A stretch of 64,000 nucleotides of DNA from Streptomyces sp. NBC_00572 (GCF_026341815.1 NZ_JAPENX010000001.1:3906001-3970000), one strand, 5' to 3'; positions 1 through 9,103 are shown, counted from the stretch's first letter. The notes: generated by a model from the sequence alone, not told the origin. Numbers and translations are program-made.

Positions 1-852
1 GGTCTCGTCGGGGGAGGTGGACACGAAGACGTCCATGGCGGCGAGCAGTTCGGGCAGCGAGGGTCCGGGCGAGGCGGCGTTCGGCGGGTCCTCGCACGCC
101 CCGGCGAGCAGCACCCGGTCGGCGGCCCCGCACTCGCGGGCCACCCGCAGCAGCTCCTCGCGCTGCTCGCCCTCGCCGACGAGGAGCAGTCGGGCCTGCG
201 GGACCGAGGCGACGGCCCGGATCAGCCGGTCGAACCGCTTCCCCGGTGTCAGCCGCCCCACCCCGCCGACGACGTAGGCGTCCTCGGGCAGGGCGAGGAT
301 GCCGCGGGCGAGGCGGCGGGCACGGGCGTCGAAGGCGAAGCGGTCCGTCTCGATGCCGTTGGGGACGACCTGGATGCGGTCCGGGGGCACGCCCCACTCG
401 GCGAGCCGGCGGGCCACGCTCGGCGAGACGGCGACCGTGGAGGTGCCGAGCCGCTCGGACGCCAGATAGAGCGCGCGCGTGCCCGCCGAGAGGGGCCTGC
501 CCTCGATCTGGTTCTCGCCGAGGGAGTGCTCGGTGGCGATCACCCGCCGCACCCCGGCGAGCCGGGCCGCCGTCCTGCCGTACACGCACGCCCGGTAGAG
601 GTGGGTGTGGACGAGGTCGTAGCGGCCCTGCCGGACGATCCGGGCGAGGCGCGGGAGCGCGCCGAGGTCACGGTTCCCCGCCATGCCCAGATGGGTGACG
701 GGGGTGCCGTCGGCCTCGATGCCCGCGGCGACGGCACCGGGGTTGGTGAGCGTGACCACCCCGCTGCGCACCGGCAGATGGCGCAGCAGGAGCCGCAGCT
801 GCTGCTCGGCGCCGCCGATGCCGAGCCCGGTGATGACGTGCAGGACCTTCAT
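1..852 (-). CDS. GT4-type glycosyltransferase, 3' end cut by window edge
   Basis: The gene reads leftward from ATG at 852 and is still open at base 1 (284 codons seen). The N-terminus MKVLHVITGLGIGGAEQQL is the Rossmann opening of GT-B retaining enzymes, with the GxGGAE acceptor/phosphate loop. Further on it shows an HTHLYRACVYGR segment, VVPNGIETDRF, GGVGRLTPGKRFD (donor-site GRL..K) and AAMDVFVSTSPDE, the start of the family's E-x7-E donor motif. It should add a sugar from an activated nucleotide donor to a lipid-linked oligosaccharide at the cytoplasmic membrane face. The start overlaps the upstream deacetylase stop as ATGA, so it is translationally coupled and the last visible gene of the exopolysaccharide operon. 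Donor and acceptor sugars cannot be read. Confidence 0.88.
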   Translation of the reverse strand, partial: MKVLHVITGLGIGGAEQQLRLLLRHLPVRSGVVTLTNPGAVAAGIEADGTPVTHLGMAGNRDLGALPRLARIVRQGRYDLVHTHLYRACVYGRTAARLAGVRRVIATEHSLGENQIEGRPLSAGTRALYLASERLGTSTVAVSPSVARRLAEWGVPPDRIQVVPNGIETDRFAFDARARRLARGILALPEDAYVVGGVGRLTPGKRFDRLIRAVASVPQARLLLVGEGEQREELLRVARECGAADRVLLAGACEDPPNAASPGPSLPELLAAMDVFVSTSPDET

Positions 853-1652
853 GGGGCACCGACCACGGCGGGGCCGTACCGCGCGGGGATCGGATCGGCG
901 GGGTGGCGGCGGCGCAGCGGGTGCAGGACCCGCTTGGCGGTGAGCCGCCACGCGGTGTCGTCCTCGCCGATGTGGACGCGGGGCAGGGCGTATCTGCCGG
1001 TGTGCGGGCCCGGGTCGATCGCGCAGCCGTAGCGGTAGCCCGCCTTGCGTACGGCGCGGATCACCCGCGGGTCGACCTGCCCGTACGGGTAGCAGAAGCC
1101 CTCGACGGGAGTGCCGGTCATCTCCTCCAGGAGCTCGCGGCTCCGCCGGGTCTGGGCGGCCAGCTCGGTGTCGTCGACCTCGGTGAGCGCGACGTGCGTG
1201 AGGCCGTGCGAACCGATCTCCATGCCGGCCTCGGCGATCCGCAGGATGCCGTCCTCGTCGAGCAGCGGCTTGCGCGGGCCTTCCGCGTCCCAGCCGTTGT
1301 CGCCGCCGAGCCGCCCCGGCAGGACGTACACCGTCGCCGTGAACCCGTGCCGGCGAAGGAGTGGCAGCGCCGAGTCGAGGAAGTCCGCGTAACCGTCGTC
1401 GAAGGTCAGGCCCACGAGCCCCTTGTCGCGCCCCTCGGCGGTGGCGGCCAGCAGCTCCCGCACCGACACCCCGCGCAGTCCCCGGTCGCCCAGCCAGTGC
1501 AGCTGCCTGGCGAAGCGCACGGGGGAGACGGTCACGCGGTACGGATCGTCAGCGGTGTCCGTGATCGAGTGGTACATCGCCACCCACGGGGGCGGCTTCA
1601 TCCACAGGGGCGGCTTCGGCAGCAGTCGGCGCAGCGCGGTGGCGGCGGGCAT
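849..1652 (-). CDS. Polysaccharide deacetylase (NodB-like, CE4)
   Basis: A 267-residue protein with the NodB signatures TFDDGYAD (residues 83-90, metal and base aspartates) and SHGLTH (148-153, the two metal-binding histidines). The C-terminal part carries FCYPYGQVDPRV and the AIDPGPHTGRYALPR segment typical of the family. It probably removes N- or O-acetyl groups from the exopolymer or peptidoglycan. No signal peptide is evident. ATG at 1652 is preceded by GGAGG at proper spacing, which supports this start even though it lies 104 bases inside the flippase gene. An internal Met at 1604 is the only other plausible start. It is in the middle of the polymer operon and overlaps the next gene by 4 bases. 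Confidence 0.9.
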   Translation of the reverse strand: MPAATALRRLLPKPPLWMKPPPWVAMYHSITDTADDPYRVTVSPVRFARQLHWLGDRGLRGVSVRELLAATAEGRDKGLVGLTFDDGYADFLDSALPLLRRHGFTATVYVLPGRLGGDNGWDAEGPRKPLLDEDGILRIAEAGMEIGSHGLTHVALTEVDDTELAAQTRRSRELLEEMTGTPVEGFCYPYGQVDPRVIRAVRKAGYRYGCAIDPGPHTGRYALPRVHIGEDDTAWRLTAKRVLHPLRRRHPADPIPARYGPAVVGAP

Positions 1653-3537
1653 GGGGGGTCCTCCGGGAGGCGGAGCGGGGCAGGGGCGGAATCTCGGGCG
1701 CCTTGGCGGCGCAGGCGATGAAGAGCAGGAAGGTGCCGATGACGACCAGGGCCGCCACGGCGACGGCGAGGGCGGCGGGGCCGATCGCGAGCGAGCACAG
1801 CCAGGCGGCGCCGGTGGCCCACGCGCCCGCGGTGGCGAGCCGGAGCAGTCCCTCGCCGAGCCGGCCGACGTGGACCGGGACGGCCTGGCGGTGCGCGCCG
1901 CGCAGCAGCAGGACGGCGGTCAGGGTGATGCCGAGTGCGTTGGCGGCGGCGATGCCGACGGCACCCCAGTAGTGGGCGCCGGGGACACCGGCGGCGGCGG
2001 TCGTGGCGAGCCCGGCGGCCATCGCGACGGCCGGGTACCAGAGCGGGCGGGCGGCGGAGAAGTAGCAGCGGACCAGGGCGCCCACCATCGTCTGGCCGAG
2101 CAGACCGAGGGCGTACACGCGCATGACGGCGGCGGTGGCGGTGGTGTCGGCGCCGCTGAACTCGCCGCGCTCGAAGAGGAGCTCGACGATCCGGGGCGCG
2201 GCGGCGATCACGGTCGAGGCGCCGATGAGGACGACGACGGCGGCGAGCAGCAGATCCCGCTCGACCCGGCGACGGGCCGCCTCCGTCTCGCCCGCCGCGA
2301 GGGCGCGGGCGACCACCGGGAAGCTGACCGTGCACAGCATCAGGGAGAGGATCATCGGCATCTGCGCGACCTTCTGCGCGTAGTTCAGATGCGAGATGGC
2401 CCCGGCGGGCAGCGGAGAGGCGAGGAAGCGTTCGATCAGGGTCTGGGACTGGCGGGCGAGCGAGAACGCGACGACGGGCGCGATCAGACCGAGGAGCAGG
2501 ATGCGCCCCTCACCCGTGGAGGCGGGCGTGAGCGCCTCGGGCTCCCGCACGGGTACGGGGCGGGCGCGCAGTTCACGGATGAGCGAGGGGGCCTGGACGA
2601 GGACCATCAGGATCCCGCCGACGGCGACCCCGGCGGCGGCCGAGCGCACCCCCCACGGTTCGCGGAGCAGCAGGATGGTGCCGATGATCCCGGCGTTGTA
2701 CGCGACGTAGATCGTGGCCGGTGGCAGGAAGCATCCGTGGGCGCGGAGCGCGGCCGAGCAGTAGCCGACGAGGGCGAAGGACAGCACGCAGGTCCCGGTC
2801 AGGCGTGTGCAGTCGATCGCGAGCGTGGGGTCGGGCAGTCCGGGGGCCAGCGCCGAGACGATCAGCGGGGCGGCGGCGACGAGGAGCGCGGCGACGATGC
2901 CGACGGCGAGGGTGAGCCGGGGGAGCGTGCCGCGTACGAGGGCGCGCACCGGGTCGCCGAACAGGCTGCCGGAACGGCGCGCCAGGGCACGGGAGAAGGC
3001 GGGCACCAGGATCAGCGCCATGGCGTCCTCGATGAGCAGCGTCGAGGCGAACTCCGGCACCGTCCACGCCACCAGGAACGCGTCGGTGTCGGCGCCGGCC
3101 CCGAAGTACCCGGCCAGGATCTGGTCCCGTACGAGTCCGAGGAGCGCCCCGGCCGCGGTGAGCCCGGCGGTCACGGCGGCGGCCTTCGCGAGGAATCCGC
3201 CGCCCTCGGGCGTGCCGGTACGGGCCGCCCGGCCCCGGGCGTGGGCGCGGCGGCCGGGGGGACGGGGCGCGAGGGGACGGGTGGCGGTGGTCCGTGGTGC
3301 GGCGGGCCGGGTGGCGGCGGCGCGGGGTGCGGCGGTACGGACGGTGGGCGGACGGACGGATCCCGTCCCCGGCAGCACGACGGCCTCCGAGGGCCACGGG
3401 GTGTCCGTGGGGCCCGGAGGCGTGGTCGGCCAGGGGTCGGTCAGCGGGGTGCCGCAGGGCGGGCCGCCCGTGCGGCGCGGTTCACCGGCCCGCGGGGTGT
3501 CCGTGGGCTCCGGCTCGCCGGCCCACGGGTCACGCAC
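1549..3537 (-). CDS. MurJ/MviN-family lipid-linked oligosaccharide flippase
   Basis: A 662-residue protein from GTG at 3537. The first ~115 residues are Pro/Arg/Thr-rich and look disordered. Then come about 13-14 hydrophobic segments with MurJ-like stretches: KAAAVTAGLTAAGALLGLVRD, FLVAWTVPEF, LNYAQKVAQMP, CTVSFPVVARALAAGE and LFERGEFSG. The family moves undecaprenyl-linked units across the membrane; in this operon it most likely serves as the Wzx-like step for the exopolymer rather than for lipid II. The start overlaps the polymerase gene by 8 bases, and the 3' end overlaps the deacetylase by 104 bases, unusually long for two real genes. A true lipid II flippase role cannot be excluded from sequence alone. 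Confidence 0.85.
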   Translation of the reverse strand: MRDPWAGEPEPTDTPRAGEPRRTGGPPCGTPLTDPWPTTPPGPTDTPWPSEAVVLPGTGSVRPPTVRTAAPRAAATRPAAPRTTATRPLAPRPPGRRAHARGRAARTGTPEGGGFLAKAAAVTAGLTAAGALLGLVRDQILAGYFGAGADTDAFLVAWTVPEFASTLLIEDAMALILVPAFSRALARRSGSLFGDPVRALVRGTLPRLTLAVGIVAALLVAAAPLIVSALAPGLPDPTLAIDCTRLTGTCVLSFALVGYCSAALRAHGCFLPPATIYVAYNAGIIGTILLLREPWGVRSAAAGVAVGGILMVLVQAPSLIRELRARPVPVREPEALTPASTGEGRILLLGLIAPVVAFSLARQSQTLIERFLASPLPAGAISHLNYAQKVAQMPMILSLMLCTVSFPVVARALAAGETEAARRRVERDLLLAAVVVLIGASTVIAAAPRIVELLFERGEFSGADTTATAAVMRVYALGLLGQTMVGALVRCYFSAARPLWYPAVAMAAGLATTAAAGVPGAHYWGAVGIAAANALGITLTAVLLLRGAHRQAVPVHVGRLGEGLLRLATAGAWATGAAWLCSLAIGPAALAVAVAALVVIGTFLLFIACAAKAPEIPPLPRSASRRTPHARRHRAAPTAAEAAPVDEAAPVGGDVPLDHGHR

Positions 3538-4843
3538 GCCGGACCTCCGCGAGGGCCCACCAGGCCGCGAGGCCCAGCACGACTGACATCAGGACCGTCG
3601 AGGGGCCGCCGATGTCCGCGTAGAAGAAGTCGATGAGCTGCCAGCCGAGCAGACCGGTCGCGACGAGCGCGCAGTCCGCTCCGAGGCGGCGCCGCCGCAG
3701 CGCGCCGACGAGCAGCGCCAGCCAGCTGCCCGCCAGGGCGAGCAGTCCGAACAGGCCCTGCTCGCTGAGGACCAGGAGGTACATGTTGTGCGGGGACAGC
3801 AGCGGCTGACGCGCGAAGGCGGCGCCCGCGCCGGCCGTGTCGCTTCCGGAGGACAGGGCGAGGGAGGCGTTCGAGTCGCGGTACTGCGGGAAGCCCTTGA
3901 GGCCGACGCCGGTGACCGGCTCCGTGGCCCACATCCGTCCGGCCGCCGCCCACATCGTGTACCGGTCCGTCACCGACTGGTCCGGCGCGGCCGCCACCTG
4001 CGTGATGCTGGTGACGCGCTCCTTCACCATGTCCGAACCGATGCCGAGCCCGCCGACCAGGACCACGCCGAGCGCGCCGGCGGCGAGCGCCACGCGTGCG
4101 GCCCGCCGGGGCCCCGAGAGCAGCAGCTGGATGCCGCAGGCGAGCACGGTCGCGATCCACGCGCCCCGGCTGAACGACAGGACGAGCGGCGGGAAGAGGA
4201 GCCCGGCGCAGACGAGCGCCGCCGTCCGCGTCCGGCCGGGGCCGCTGCCGAGCGCGATCCCGGTGACGATGACGAGCCCGTACGACACGACCGTCGCCAT
4301 GCCCATCACATCGGTGGCGCCGAAGGTGCCGACGGCCCGGATGTCCTCGCCCTGGTACGAGGCGCCGGTGCCGGTCAGGTACTGGGCGACGCCGACCGCG
4401 CCCTGGAGCAGCGCGAGCCCGACCAGGCCCCAGGCGACCACGGCGAAGTCCCGCCGGTCGCGGATCATGAGGAGCACGGCCGCCGGGACGAGGACGAAGA
4501 TCTGCACGTAGCGGGCGACGCCCGGCAGGCTCGCCGCCGGGTCGTTCGAGGTGATCGCGGCGAGACAGATCCCGAGGACCGGCAGCCCGAGGACGACGGC
4601 CGCCGTCCGGGTCAGCGGCCGGGCGCCACCGCGCATCACCCGCACGAGACAGATCAGGACGAGGAGTCCGGAGGCCGCGTCGGCGACCGTCCCCGAACCG
4701 CCGGTGCCGCCCTGCGCCCCGCCGCCGCCCGGGACGAGCAGCAACGCGATCACGGCGAGGACCGGGGAGAGCGCCCCGGCCCTGCGCGCCCAGTCCCGTA
4801 CGTCGTCCCGGGCGAGCGCCGGCACCGTCACGGCCGTGGCCAT
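3530..4843 (-). CDS. O-antigen ligase/Wzy-like polymerase, multi-pass membrane
   Basis: The 437-residue protein starts at ATG 4843, two bases past the stop of the sugar transferase. It is almost entirely hydrophobic helices, with a large soluble loop around GVGLKGFPQYRDSN and then SPHNMYLLVLSEQGLFGLLAL. That H-N-x-(Y/F)-L....E-x-G-(L/I) block is the hallmark of the Wzy_C/O-antigen ligase superfamily. It would polymerise or transfer lipid-linked repeat units on the outer membrane face. A Gly-rich run (VPGGGGAQGGTGGSG) lies in the N-terminal third. Polymerase and ligase cannot be separated by sequence, but the complete Wzx/Wzy set around it favours polymerase. Confidence 0.85.
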   Translation of the reverse strand: MATAVTVPALARDDVRDWARRAGALSPVLAVIALLLVPGGGGAQGGTGGSGTVADAASGLLVLICLVRVMRGGARPLTRTAAVVLGLPVLGICLAAITSNDPAASLPGVARYVQIFVLVPAAVLLMIRDRRDFAVVAWGLVGLALLQGAVGVAQYLTGTGASYQGEDIRAVGTFGATDVMGMATVVSYGLVIVTGIALGSGPGRTRTAALVCAGLLFPPLVLSFSRGAWIATVLACGIQLLLSGPRRAARVALAAGALGVVLVGGLGIGSDMVKERVTSITQVAAAPDQSVTDRYTMWAAAGRMWATEPVTGVGLKGFPQYRDSNASLALSSGSDTAGAGAAFARQPLLSPHNMYLLVLSEQGLFGLLALAGSWLALLVGALRRRRLGADCALVATGLLGWQLIDFFYADIGGPSTVLMSVVLGLAAWWALAEVRRA

Positions 4844-4845
4844 CC

Positions 4846-6294
4846 TCAGCTCCCTGTGGGTCGGACGAGCCCGGCCGCCGTACGCAGCAGGATGCAGACG
4901 TCCTGCCAGAGCGACCAGTGGTCGATGTAGTGGTTGTCGAAGCGGCAGCGGTCCTCGATCGAGGTGTCGCCGCGCAGCCCGTGCACCTGCGCCAGACCGG
5001 TCAGCCCCACCGGCATCCGGTGCCGGGCCGCGTAACCGGCGTGGATCTTGCTGAACTGGGCGACGAAGTACGGGCGTTCGGGCCGCGGCCCGACCAGGCT
5101 CATGTCGCCGCGCAGCACGTTCCACAGCTGCGGAAGCTCGTCGAGGGAGGACTTCCGCAGGAAGTTCCCGGCCGCGCTCATCCGCCGGTCGCCCGCCACG
5201 TTCCAGCGGGTCGCCGACTCGGTGTCGTCGGAGGGGCGGAGGGTGCGGAACTTGAGCAGCGTGAAGTGGCGCCCGTGCTGACCCACCCGCTCCTGCCGGA
5301 ACAGCACCCCGGGACCGTCCGCGAGCCGTACCGCGAGTGCGCAGAGCAGCAGCACCGGCAGCGCGAGCGCCAGCGCGGGCGCGGCGAGCGCGATGTCGAG
5401 GGCACGCTTGGCGGGCAGCCCGCGGCGCTCGACCGGCGGGGCGACGCGGTGCCAGGCGTATCCCCACACGTGGTCGCCCATCGGCCCGTCCTGATGCCGT
5501 CCGCCGACCCGCCAGGTGGTGCAGCCGTAGTGCTGGAAGAGCGTGACGAGACCCGGGTCGTCGTGGAGGAACACCGCGTCGCGCACGGTGTTCTGGATGA
5601 CGGCCCGGTGGATCTCCTCGGTGGTGGTGAGCACCGGAAGCCCGGACTCGCCGACCGCCCGGGGGGCGCCGCCCTGCTCGGGCACACCGACGATGCCGAC
5701 CGGCCGCACCCCGTACTCGGGGTGCTGGACGGCCGCCGAGGCGAACCGGCGCGCGGCCCCCGCCCCGCCGACGACCAGCGCCGACCGGGGACGGGCGCGG
5801 GCGATCCGGCGCCGCCGGGTGAGCATCAGGGCCCGGACCAGGCACACGACGCCGACATGGGCGGCGTACGCGGTGAGGAGGCGCAGCGGCCCGATGGCCA
5901 GGACCGGGGAGTACGCGGCGACCGCCGCTGCCGCCAGACACCAGACGACGCCGGCGCGGGAGGCGAGCGCGGGCAGTTCGTCGAGGGCGCGGGTGTGCGG
6001 CGCGGGACGGTAGAGCCCCGCGTGCCCGTCGAGGACGAGGACAAGCGCCACGATCGGCAGCAGAAGCCGGGCGTCGTGGTGCGCCGTGCTCAGATGCGTG
6101 GCGGCGGAGAAGACGGCCAGGCAGTCGACCGCGACGAGCGGCAGCACACCGGACCGCGGCCGCGCGGGGCGGTACGGCAGGGCGAGCCGGTCGGTCGTGC
6201 GGCGGCGCGGCGCGAGGGAGGCGAGGCCGTAGGCCTGGCCCGCCGTGGGCCAGGGGCCCGGTGAGGGAGGGACGCTGGTGCTTTCGGTGGTCAC
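4846..6294 (-). CDS. Initiating undecaprenyl-phosphate sugar phosphotransferase (bacterial sugar transferase)
   Basis: A 482-residue protein. The N-terminal half has about five membrane helices and a CoA-binding-like segment (ALVVGGAGAARRFASAA). The C-terminal catalytic domain is classic polyprenyl-phosphate hexose-1-phosphate transferase: KRALDIALAAPAL membrane hairpin, FRQERVGQHGRHFTLLKFRT, LRKSSLDELPQLWNVLRG (DELPQ at about 385-389), SLVGPRPERP and GLTGLAQVHGLRG. It should begin the repeat unit by moving a sugar-1-phosphate onto undecaprenyl phosphate. GTG at 6294 overlaps the upstream glycosyltransferase stop as GTGA; the open frame continues upstream, but only as the shadow of that gene. 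Substrate sugar unknown. Confidence 0.92.
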   Translation of the reverse strand: MTTESTSVPPSPGPWPTAGQAYGLASLAPRRRTTDRLALPYRPARPRSGVLPLVAVDCLAVFSAATHLSTAHHDARLLLPIVALVLVLDGHAGLYRPAPHTRALDELPALASRAGVVWCLAAAAVAAYSPVLAIGPLRLLTAYAAHVGVVCLVRALMLTRRRRIARARPRSALVVGGAGAARRFASAAVQHPEYGVRPVGIVGVPEQGGAPRAVGESGLPVLTTTEEIHRAVIQNTVRDAVFLHDDPGLVTLFQHYGCTTWRVGGRHQDGPMGDHVWGYAWHRVAPPVERRGLPAKRALDIALAAPALALALPVLLLCALAVRLADGPGVLFRQERVGQHGRHFTLLKFRTLRPSDDTESATRWNVAGDRRMSAAGNFLRKSSLDELPQLWNVLRGDMSLVGPRPERPYFVAQFSKIHAGYAARHRMPVGLTGLAQVHGLRGDTSIEDRCRFDNHYIDHWSLWQDVCILLRTAAGLVRPTGS

Positions 6295-7427
6295 TGCGCA
6301 ATCGGCTCTCTGTGCTCGGTGCCCCGCACTCGGGCCAGGTCGCGGTAGACGTCCGCGACGGCCGCGCCGGTGCGCCGGACATCGAATCTGCTGAGTACGT
6401 GCTCGTGGGCCTCGCGGCCCAGGCGGTGCCGGAGCTCCTGCCTGCCGAGGAGGCGGCCGAGAGCGGTGGCGAGCGCGGCCGGGTCCTCGGGCGGGACCAG
6501 GCACAGGGGTTCATGGGTGGGCGGCAGGCTCTCGCGGGCCCCGTCGACATCGCTGACGACCACCGGCCGGCCGGCCGCCATGGCCTCCAGGGGCGCGAGC
6601 GCCATGCCCTCCCAGCGGGACGGCAGGACGACCACGTCGGCGGCCCGGTACCAGGGGACGGTGTCGTCGACGGCGCCGGTGAACCGCACCGAGGGACCGG
6701 CGGCGGCGCGCAGCCGGTCGCCGTCGGGGCCGTCGCCGACCAGGACGAGACGCGCCGTGGGCACCTCCGCGAGGACGGCGGGCCAGGCGGCGAGCAGTAC
6801 GTCCTGCCCCTTCTGGCGGCAGAGCCGGCCCACGCAGACGACGGTGGGCGCGGGGTTGCGGGGTGGGCCCTCGCTCGCGAACCGGGCCACGTCCACCCCG
6901 TTGTGGACGACGGACCAGTCCGCCGTGACTCCGGCGGCCTCGCCGGTACGCCGCTCGGCCTCGCTGACGCAGACGATCCGGTCCGCCCAGCGGGCGCCGA
7001 ACCGCTCCCAGCGCAGGGCGAGCGCGGCGGTCGTTCCCTCGACCGCCTCGAAGGACCAGGCGTGGGGCTGATACACCGTCGGAATCCGTCCCCGCAGGGC
7101 GAGTCGGGCGCAGAGCCCGGCCTTCGCGCTGTGCGCGTGGACGAGTCCCGGACGGACGGTACGGATCACCCGGGCCAGCTCCCGCGTCTCGCGGCCGAGC
7201 CCGGGCCCCGGGTTCCGGCCGGCCCGCCAGTCATGGGTGTCGGCCCCCTCGGCGCGGACGGCCGCCGAGAGGACGGTGCCCGGTGGGCAGGCGACGGCGA
7301 CCCGCAGGCCGGCGGCGAGCTGGGCGCGGACGAGGTCGATGACGACACGGGCGACCCCGCCGTCACCGGGCTGGACCGCGTGCAGGACGGTGACGGACCC
7401 GGGGTCCGTGTCTCGTGAAGGCAGCAC
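6291..7427 (-). CDS. GT4-family glycosyltransferase
   Basis: A 378-residue GT-B enzyme. Visible features are TVLHAVQPGDGGVARVV at the N-terminus, GLVHAHSAKAGLCARLA, the donor-domain VVCVGRLCRQKGQDVLLAAW, LVLVGDGPDGDRLR and the EGMALAPLEAMAAGRPVV (E-x7-E) motif that binds nucleotide-sugar phosphate. GTG at 7427 comes one base after the upstream stop, and I see no clear ribosome site, so translation probably depends on coupling. It should act on the lipid-linked intermediate after the initiating transferase encoded next. Sugar specificity cannot be told. Confidence 0.9.
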   Translation of the reverse strand: MLPSRDTDPGSVTVLHAVQPGDGGVARVVIDLVRAQLAAGLRVAVACPPGTVLSAAVRAEGADTHDWRAGRNPGPGLGRETRELARVIRTVRPGLVHAHSAKAGLCARLALRGRIPTVYQPHAWSFEAVEGTTAALALRWERFGARWADRIVCVSEAERRTGEAAGVTADWSVVHNGVDVARFASEGPPRNPAPTVVCVGRLCRQKGQDVLLAAWPAVLAEVPTARLVLVGDGPDGDRLRAAAGPSVRFTGAVDDTVPWYRAADVVVLPSRWEGMALAPLEAMAAGRPVVVSDVDGARESLPPTHEPLCLVPPEDPAALATALGRLLGRQELRHRLGREAHEHVLSRFDVRRTGAAVADVYRDLARVRGTEHREPIAQ

Positions 7428-7428
7428 G

Positions 7429-8487
7429 TCAGCGCCGGACGTCCGCCTGGAGGAAGAGCGCACCGAGCCAGACGGTGTCCTTCCGGCTGCCGGACCGGAC
7501 GTGGACACGGTCGGCCCCATCGCGCAGCGCCCCCCGCAGATCGAAGACGTCGGAGTCGTACCCCAGAGTGTTCGTACCATCGGGAGAGCGGACCGTACGA
7601 CCGGTGCCGAATTCGGTGATGCTGGAGTTCATCACGTCGTCCGCGGAATTGGCGGAATCGGAGAGCCGGGTGCTCTTCGAACGGCGCGTTTCCACTGCCA
7701 GGTAATCACCGGAAGTACCCCGGTCACCGTCATAGGCGATCACGCCGAGACGGCCGTTCGTGGCCTTGTCGTAACGGTTTCCGTCGAGCGGTACGCGAAG
7801 CTCGCCGGAGCGTGGCCCGACCGTTTCGAATCCGTCCCAGACGGCGATCCTGCGCAGCGGTTCCGAGGCCTTCTCGTACGCGGCGACGAGCGTCCAGCCA
7901 CCCCAGCCGCCGACCGCCGAACGGCCCATGGCGACGTTGACCTGAGCGACCGTCCACTGACCCGAACGGGAGGAGCGGACCAGCTCGGTGACATCGGCGG
8001 AGGCCTGGAAGGCGTCGGCGCCGTCGGTCGTGCGGTGGCCGATCAGGGTGTCCGCGAGCAACGCCTTGTACTGGCCGCCGGGCTCGGCGATCAGCACCCG
8101 GCCGTTGTCCTTGGGCGGCTTCTGCTCGCCCACCCGCAGGTTGCCGCCCCAGTAGAGACGTGCCCAGCTGACCCGGGCGCCCGCCGGCACGGCGAGCTCG
8201 GCACGGCTGGAGTTGTACGTGTTGGGGTCGCTGTCCACGTCGACGTAGGCGATCGCCGCGCCGTCGTTGACCGACTCGGTGCCCTTCGCGCCCTTCGCCG
8301 AAGAGTTGGCCGCGCGCACGACCCCGCCGTGCTGCACGGACTGGTAGCGAGCGGCGAACGGGATGCGGCTCGCCTCCCGGGGCTGTGGTGCTGAGGCGGA
8401 GGCGCCCGGCAGCGCGGCGGACAGTGCCGCACACGACAGGGCGCACAACACGCTGCGACGCACAGCAAGAACCGCTGAATTCCGCAT
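7429..8487 (-). CDS. Secreted protein of unknown function heading the exopolysaccharide operon
   Basis: The 352-residue protein has a Sec signal peptide (MRNSAVLAVRRSVLCALSC, cleavage near ASA-SAP about residue 33). The rest is a beta-rich extracellular domain, with WARLYWGGNL, AYEKASEPLRRIAVWDGFE and KDTVWLGALFLQADV. It resembles Streptomyces exported proteins sometimes labelled DUF3344, but that is recalled and not checked. ATG at 8487 has GGAG seven bases upstream. It ends one base before the next GTG, so it is probably the first cistron of the operon. A polymer-binding or scaffold role outside the cell is a guess from context. Confidence 0.8.
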   Translation of the reverse strand: MRNSAVLAVRRSVLCALSCAALSAALPGASASAPQPREASRIPFAARYQSVQHGGVVRAANSSAKGAKGTESVNDGAAIAYVDVDSDPNTYNSSRAELAVPAGARVSWARLYWGGNLRVGEQKPPKDNGRVLIAEPGGQYKALLADTLIGHRTTDGADAFQASADVTELVRSSRSGQWTVAQVNVAMGRSAVGGWGGWTLVAAYEKASEPLRRIAVWDGFETVGPRSGELRVPLDGNRYDKATNGRLGVIAYDGDRGTSGDYLAVETRRSKSTRLSDSANSADDVMNSSITEFGTGRTVRSPDGTNTLGYDSDVFDLRGALRDGADRVHVRSGSRKDTVWLGALFLQADVRR

Positions 8488-8863
8488 ACAGGTTCTCCGC
8501 TTTGATGAGAGAAGGAAGGGAAGACCCGTGAAGGCCGGGAGAGGGGGTGTCGTCCGCACGAAATGGGTGAACGCGCGGCGGGCCCGGAAGCAACGTTCGG
8601 GAACGTTATAACCCCGACGCGGGGCGATAGTAAGCATTAGATGCTCGGAAACGCTAACTCCCGTATCCACGGGGCAGGTTCCTCGTTGAGCGTGTTGCGC
8701 CATTCCACGCCCACTCCCTCGAATGGCCCTCCTATGGCCCAAAGATCGGTTGAACGTCACCCGTTCGGGAGAGCAACCGATGAAAGGCCGGGGCGTTGTT
8801 GAGAGAGCCGGGCCGAACAGTCCGCGCAGTCCACGTTGAATTTCGATCGAGGAGCACTTCCCC
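8488..8863. promoter_or_regulatory. Divergent intergenic region between the polymer operon and a chaplin gene
   Basis: A 376-base gap that must hold the leftward promoter of the exopolysaccharide operon and the rightward chaplin promoter. An AT-richer patch (GTTATAACCCC near 8607) sits on the operon side. The chaplin-side candidate promoter is listed separately. No open frame in the gap looks like a gene. Confidence 0.45.
8772..8799 (+). promoter_or_regulatory. BldN-like promoter of first chaplin gene
   Basis: AGCAAC, 16 bases, then CGTTGT. Against the BldN (ECF sigma) consensus CGTAAC-N16-CGTTGA as I remember it, the -35 matches 4 of 6 and the -10 matches 5 of 6. It lies about 65 bases before the chaplin ATG. 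BldN control of chaplin genes is established in Streptomyces; this site is an inference from sequence. Confidence 0.45.
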
Positions 8864-9103
8864 ATGTCCCGTATCGCCAAGGCCGTTGTCCTGACCGTGG
8901 GTGCCGCCGCCGCGGTCGCCGGTGCCGCCGGTGCCGCCGCCGCCGACGCCGGTGCCGAGGCCGCGGCCGTGAAGTCCCCCGGCGTTCTCTCCGGCAATGT
9001 CGTCCAGGTCCCGGTCCACATCCCGGTGAACCTCTGCGGCAACACGGTCAGCGTCATCGGCGCGCTGAACCCGACCTTCGGCAACACCTGCATCAACGCC
9101 TGA
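8864..9103 (+). CDS. Short chaplin (hydrophobic aerial-hypha coat protein)
   Basis: A 79-residue precursor: Sec signal peptide (about residues 1-28) and a single chaplin domain with SGNVVQVPVHIPVNLCGNTV and IGALNPTFGNTC. Cysteines are at 58 and 76, the disulfide pair of short chaplins. Chaplins are exported and assemble into amyloid-like fibrils that lower surface tension and coat aerial hyphae and spores. GAGGAG lies upstream of ATG 8864. It is followed by a very strong terminator, so it is monocistronic. Its position with a second chaplin and melC1-melC2 recalls the ChpF/ChpG-tyrosinase area of S. coelicolor; which chp number applies is not certain. Confidence 0.95.
   Translation: MSRIAKAVVLTVGAAAAVAGAAGAAAADAGAEAAAVKSPGVLSGNVVQVPVHIPVNLCGNTVSVIGALNPTFGNTCINA

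Noticed and set aside
4846..6550. Longer reading frames running through both the sugar transferase and neighbouring genes
   Set aside because: The extra parts are Arg/Pro/Ala shadows of neighbours; real starts are marked by GTGA/ATG coupling.
8607..8625. Insertion-sequence end or inverted repeat near the polymer operon
   Set aside because: The AT-rich patch and GACGCGGGG repeats are short and have no transposase or target duplication.
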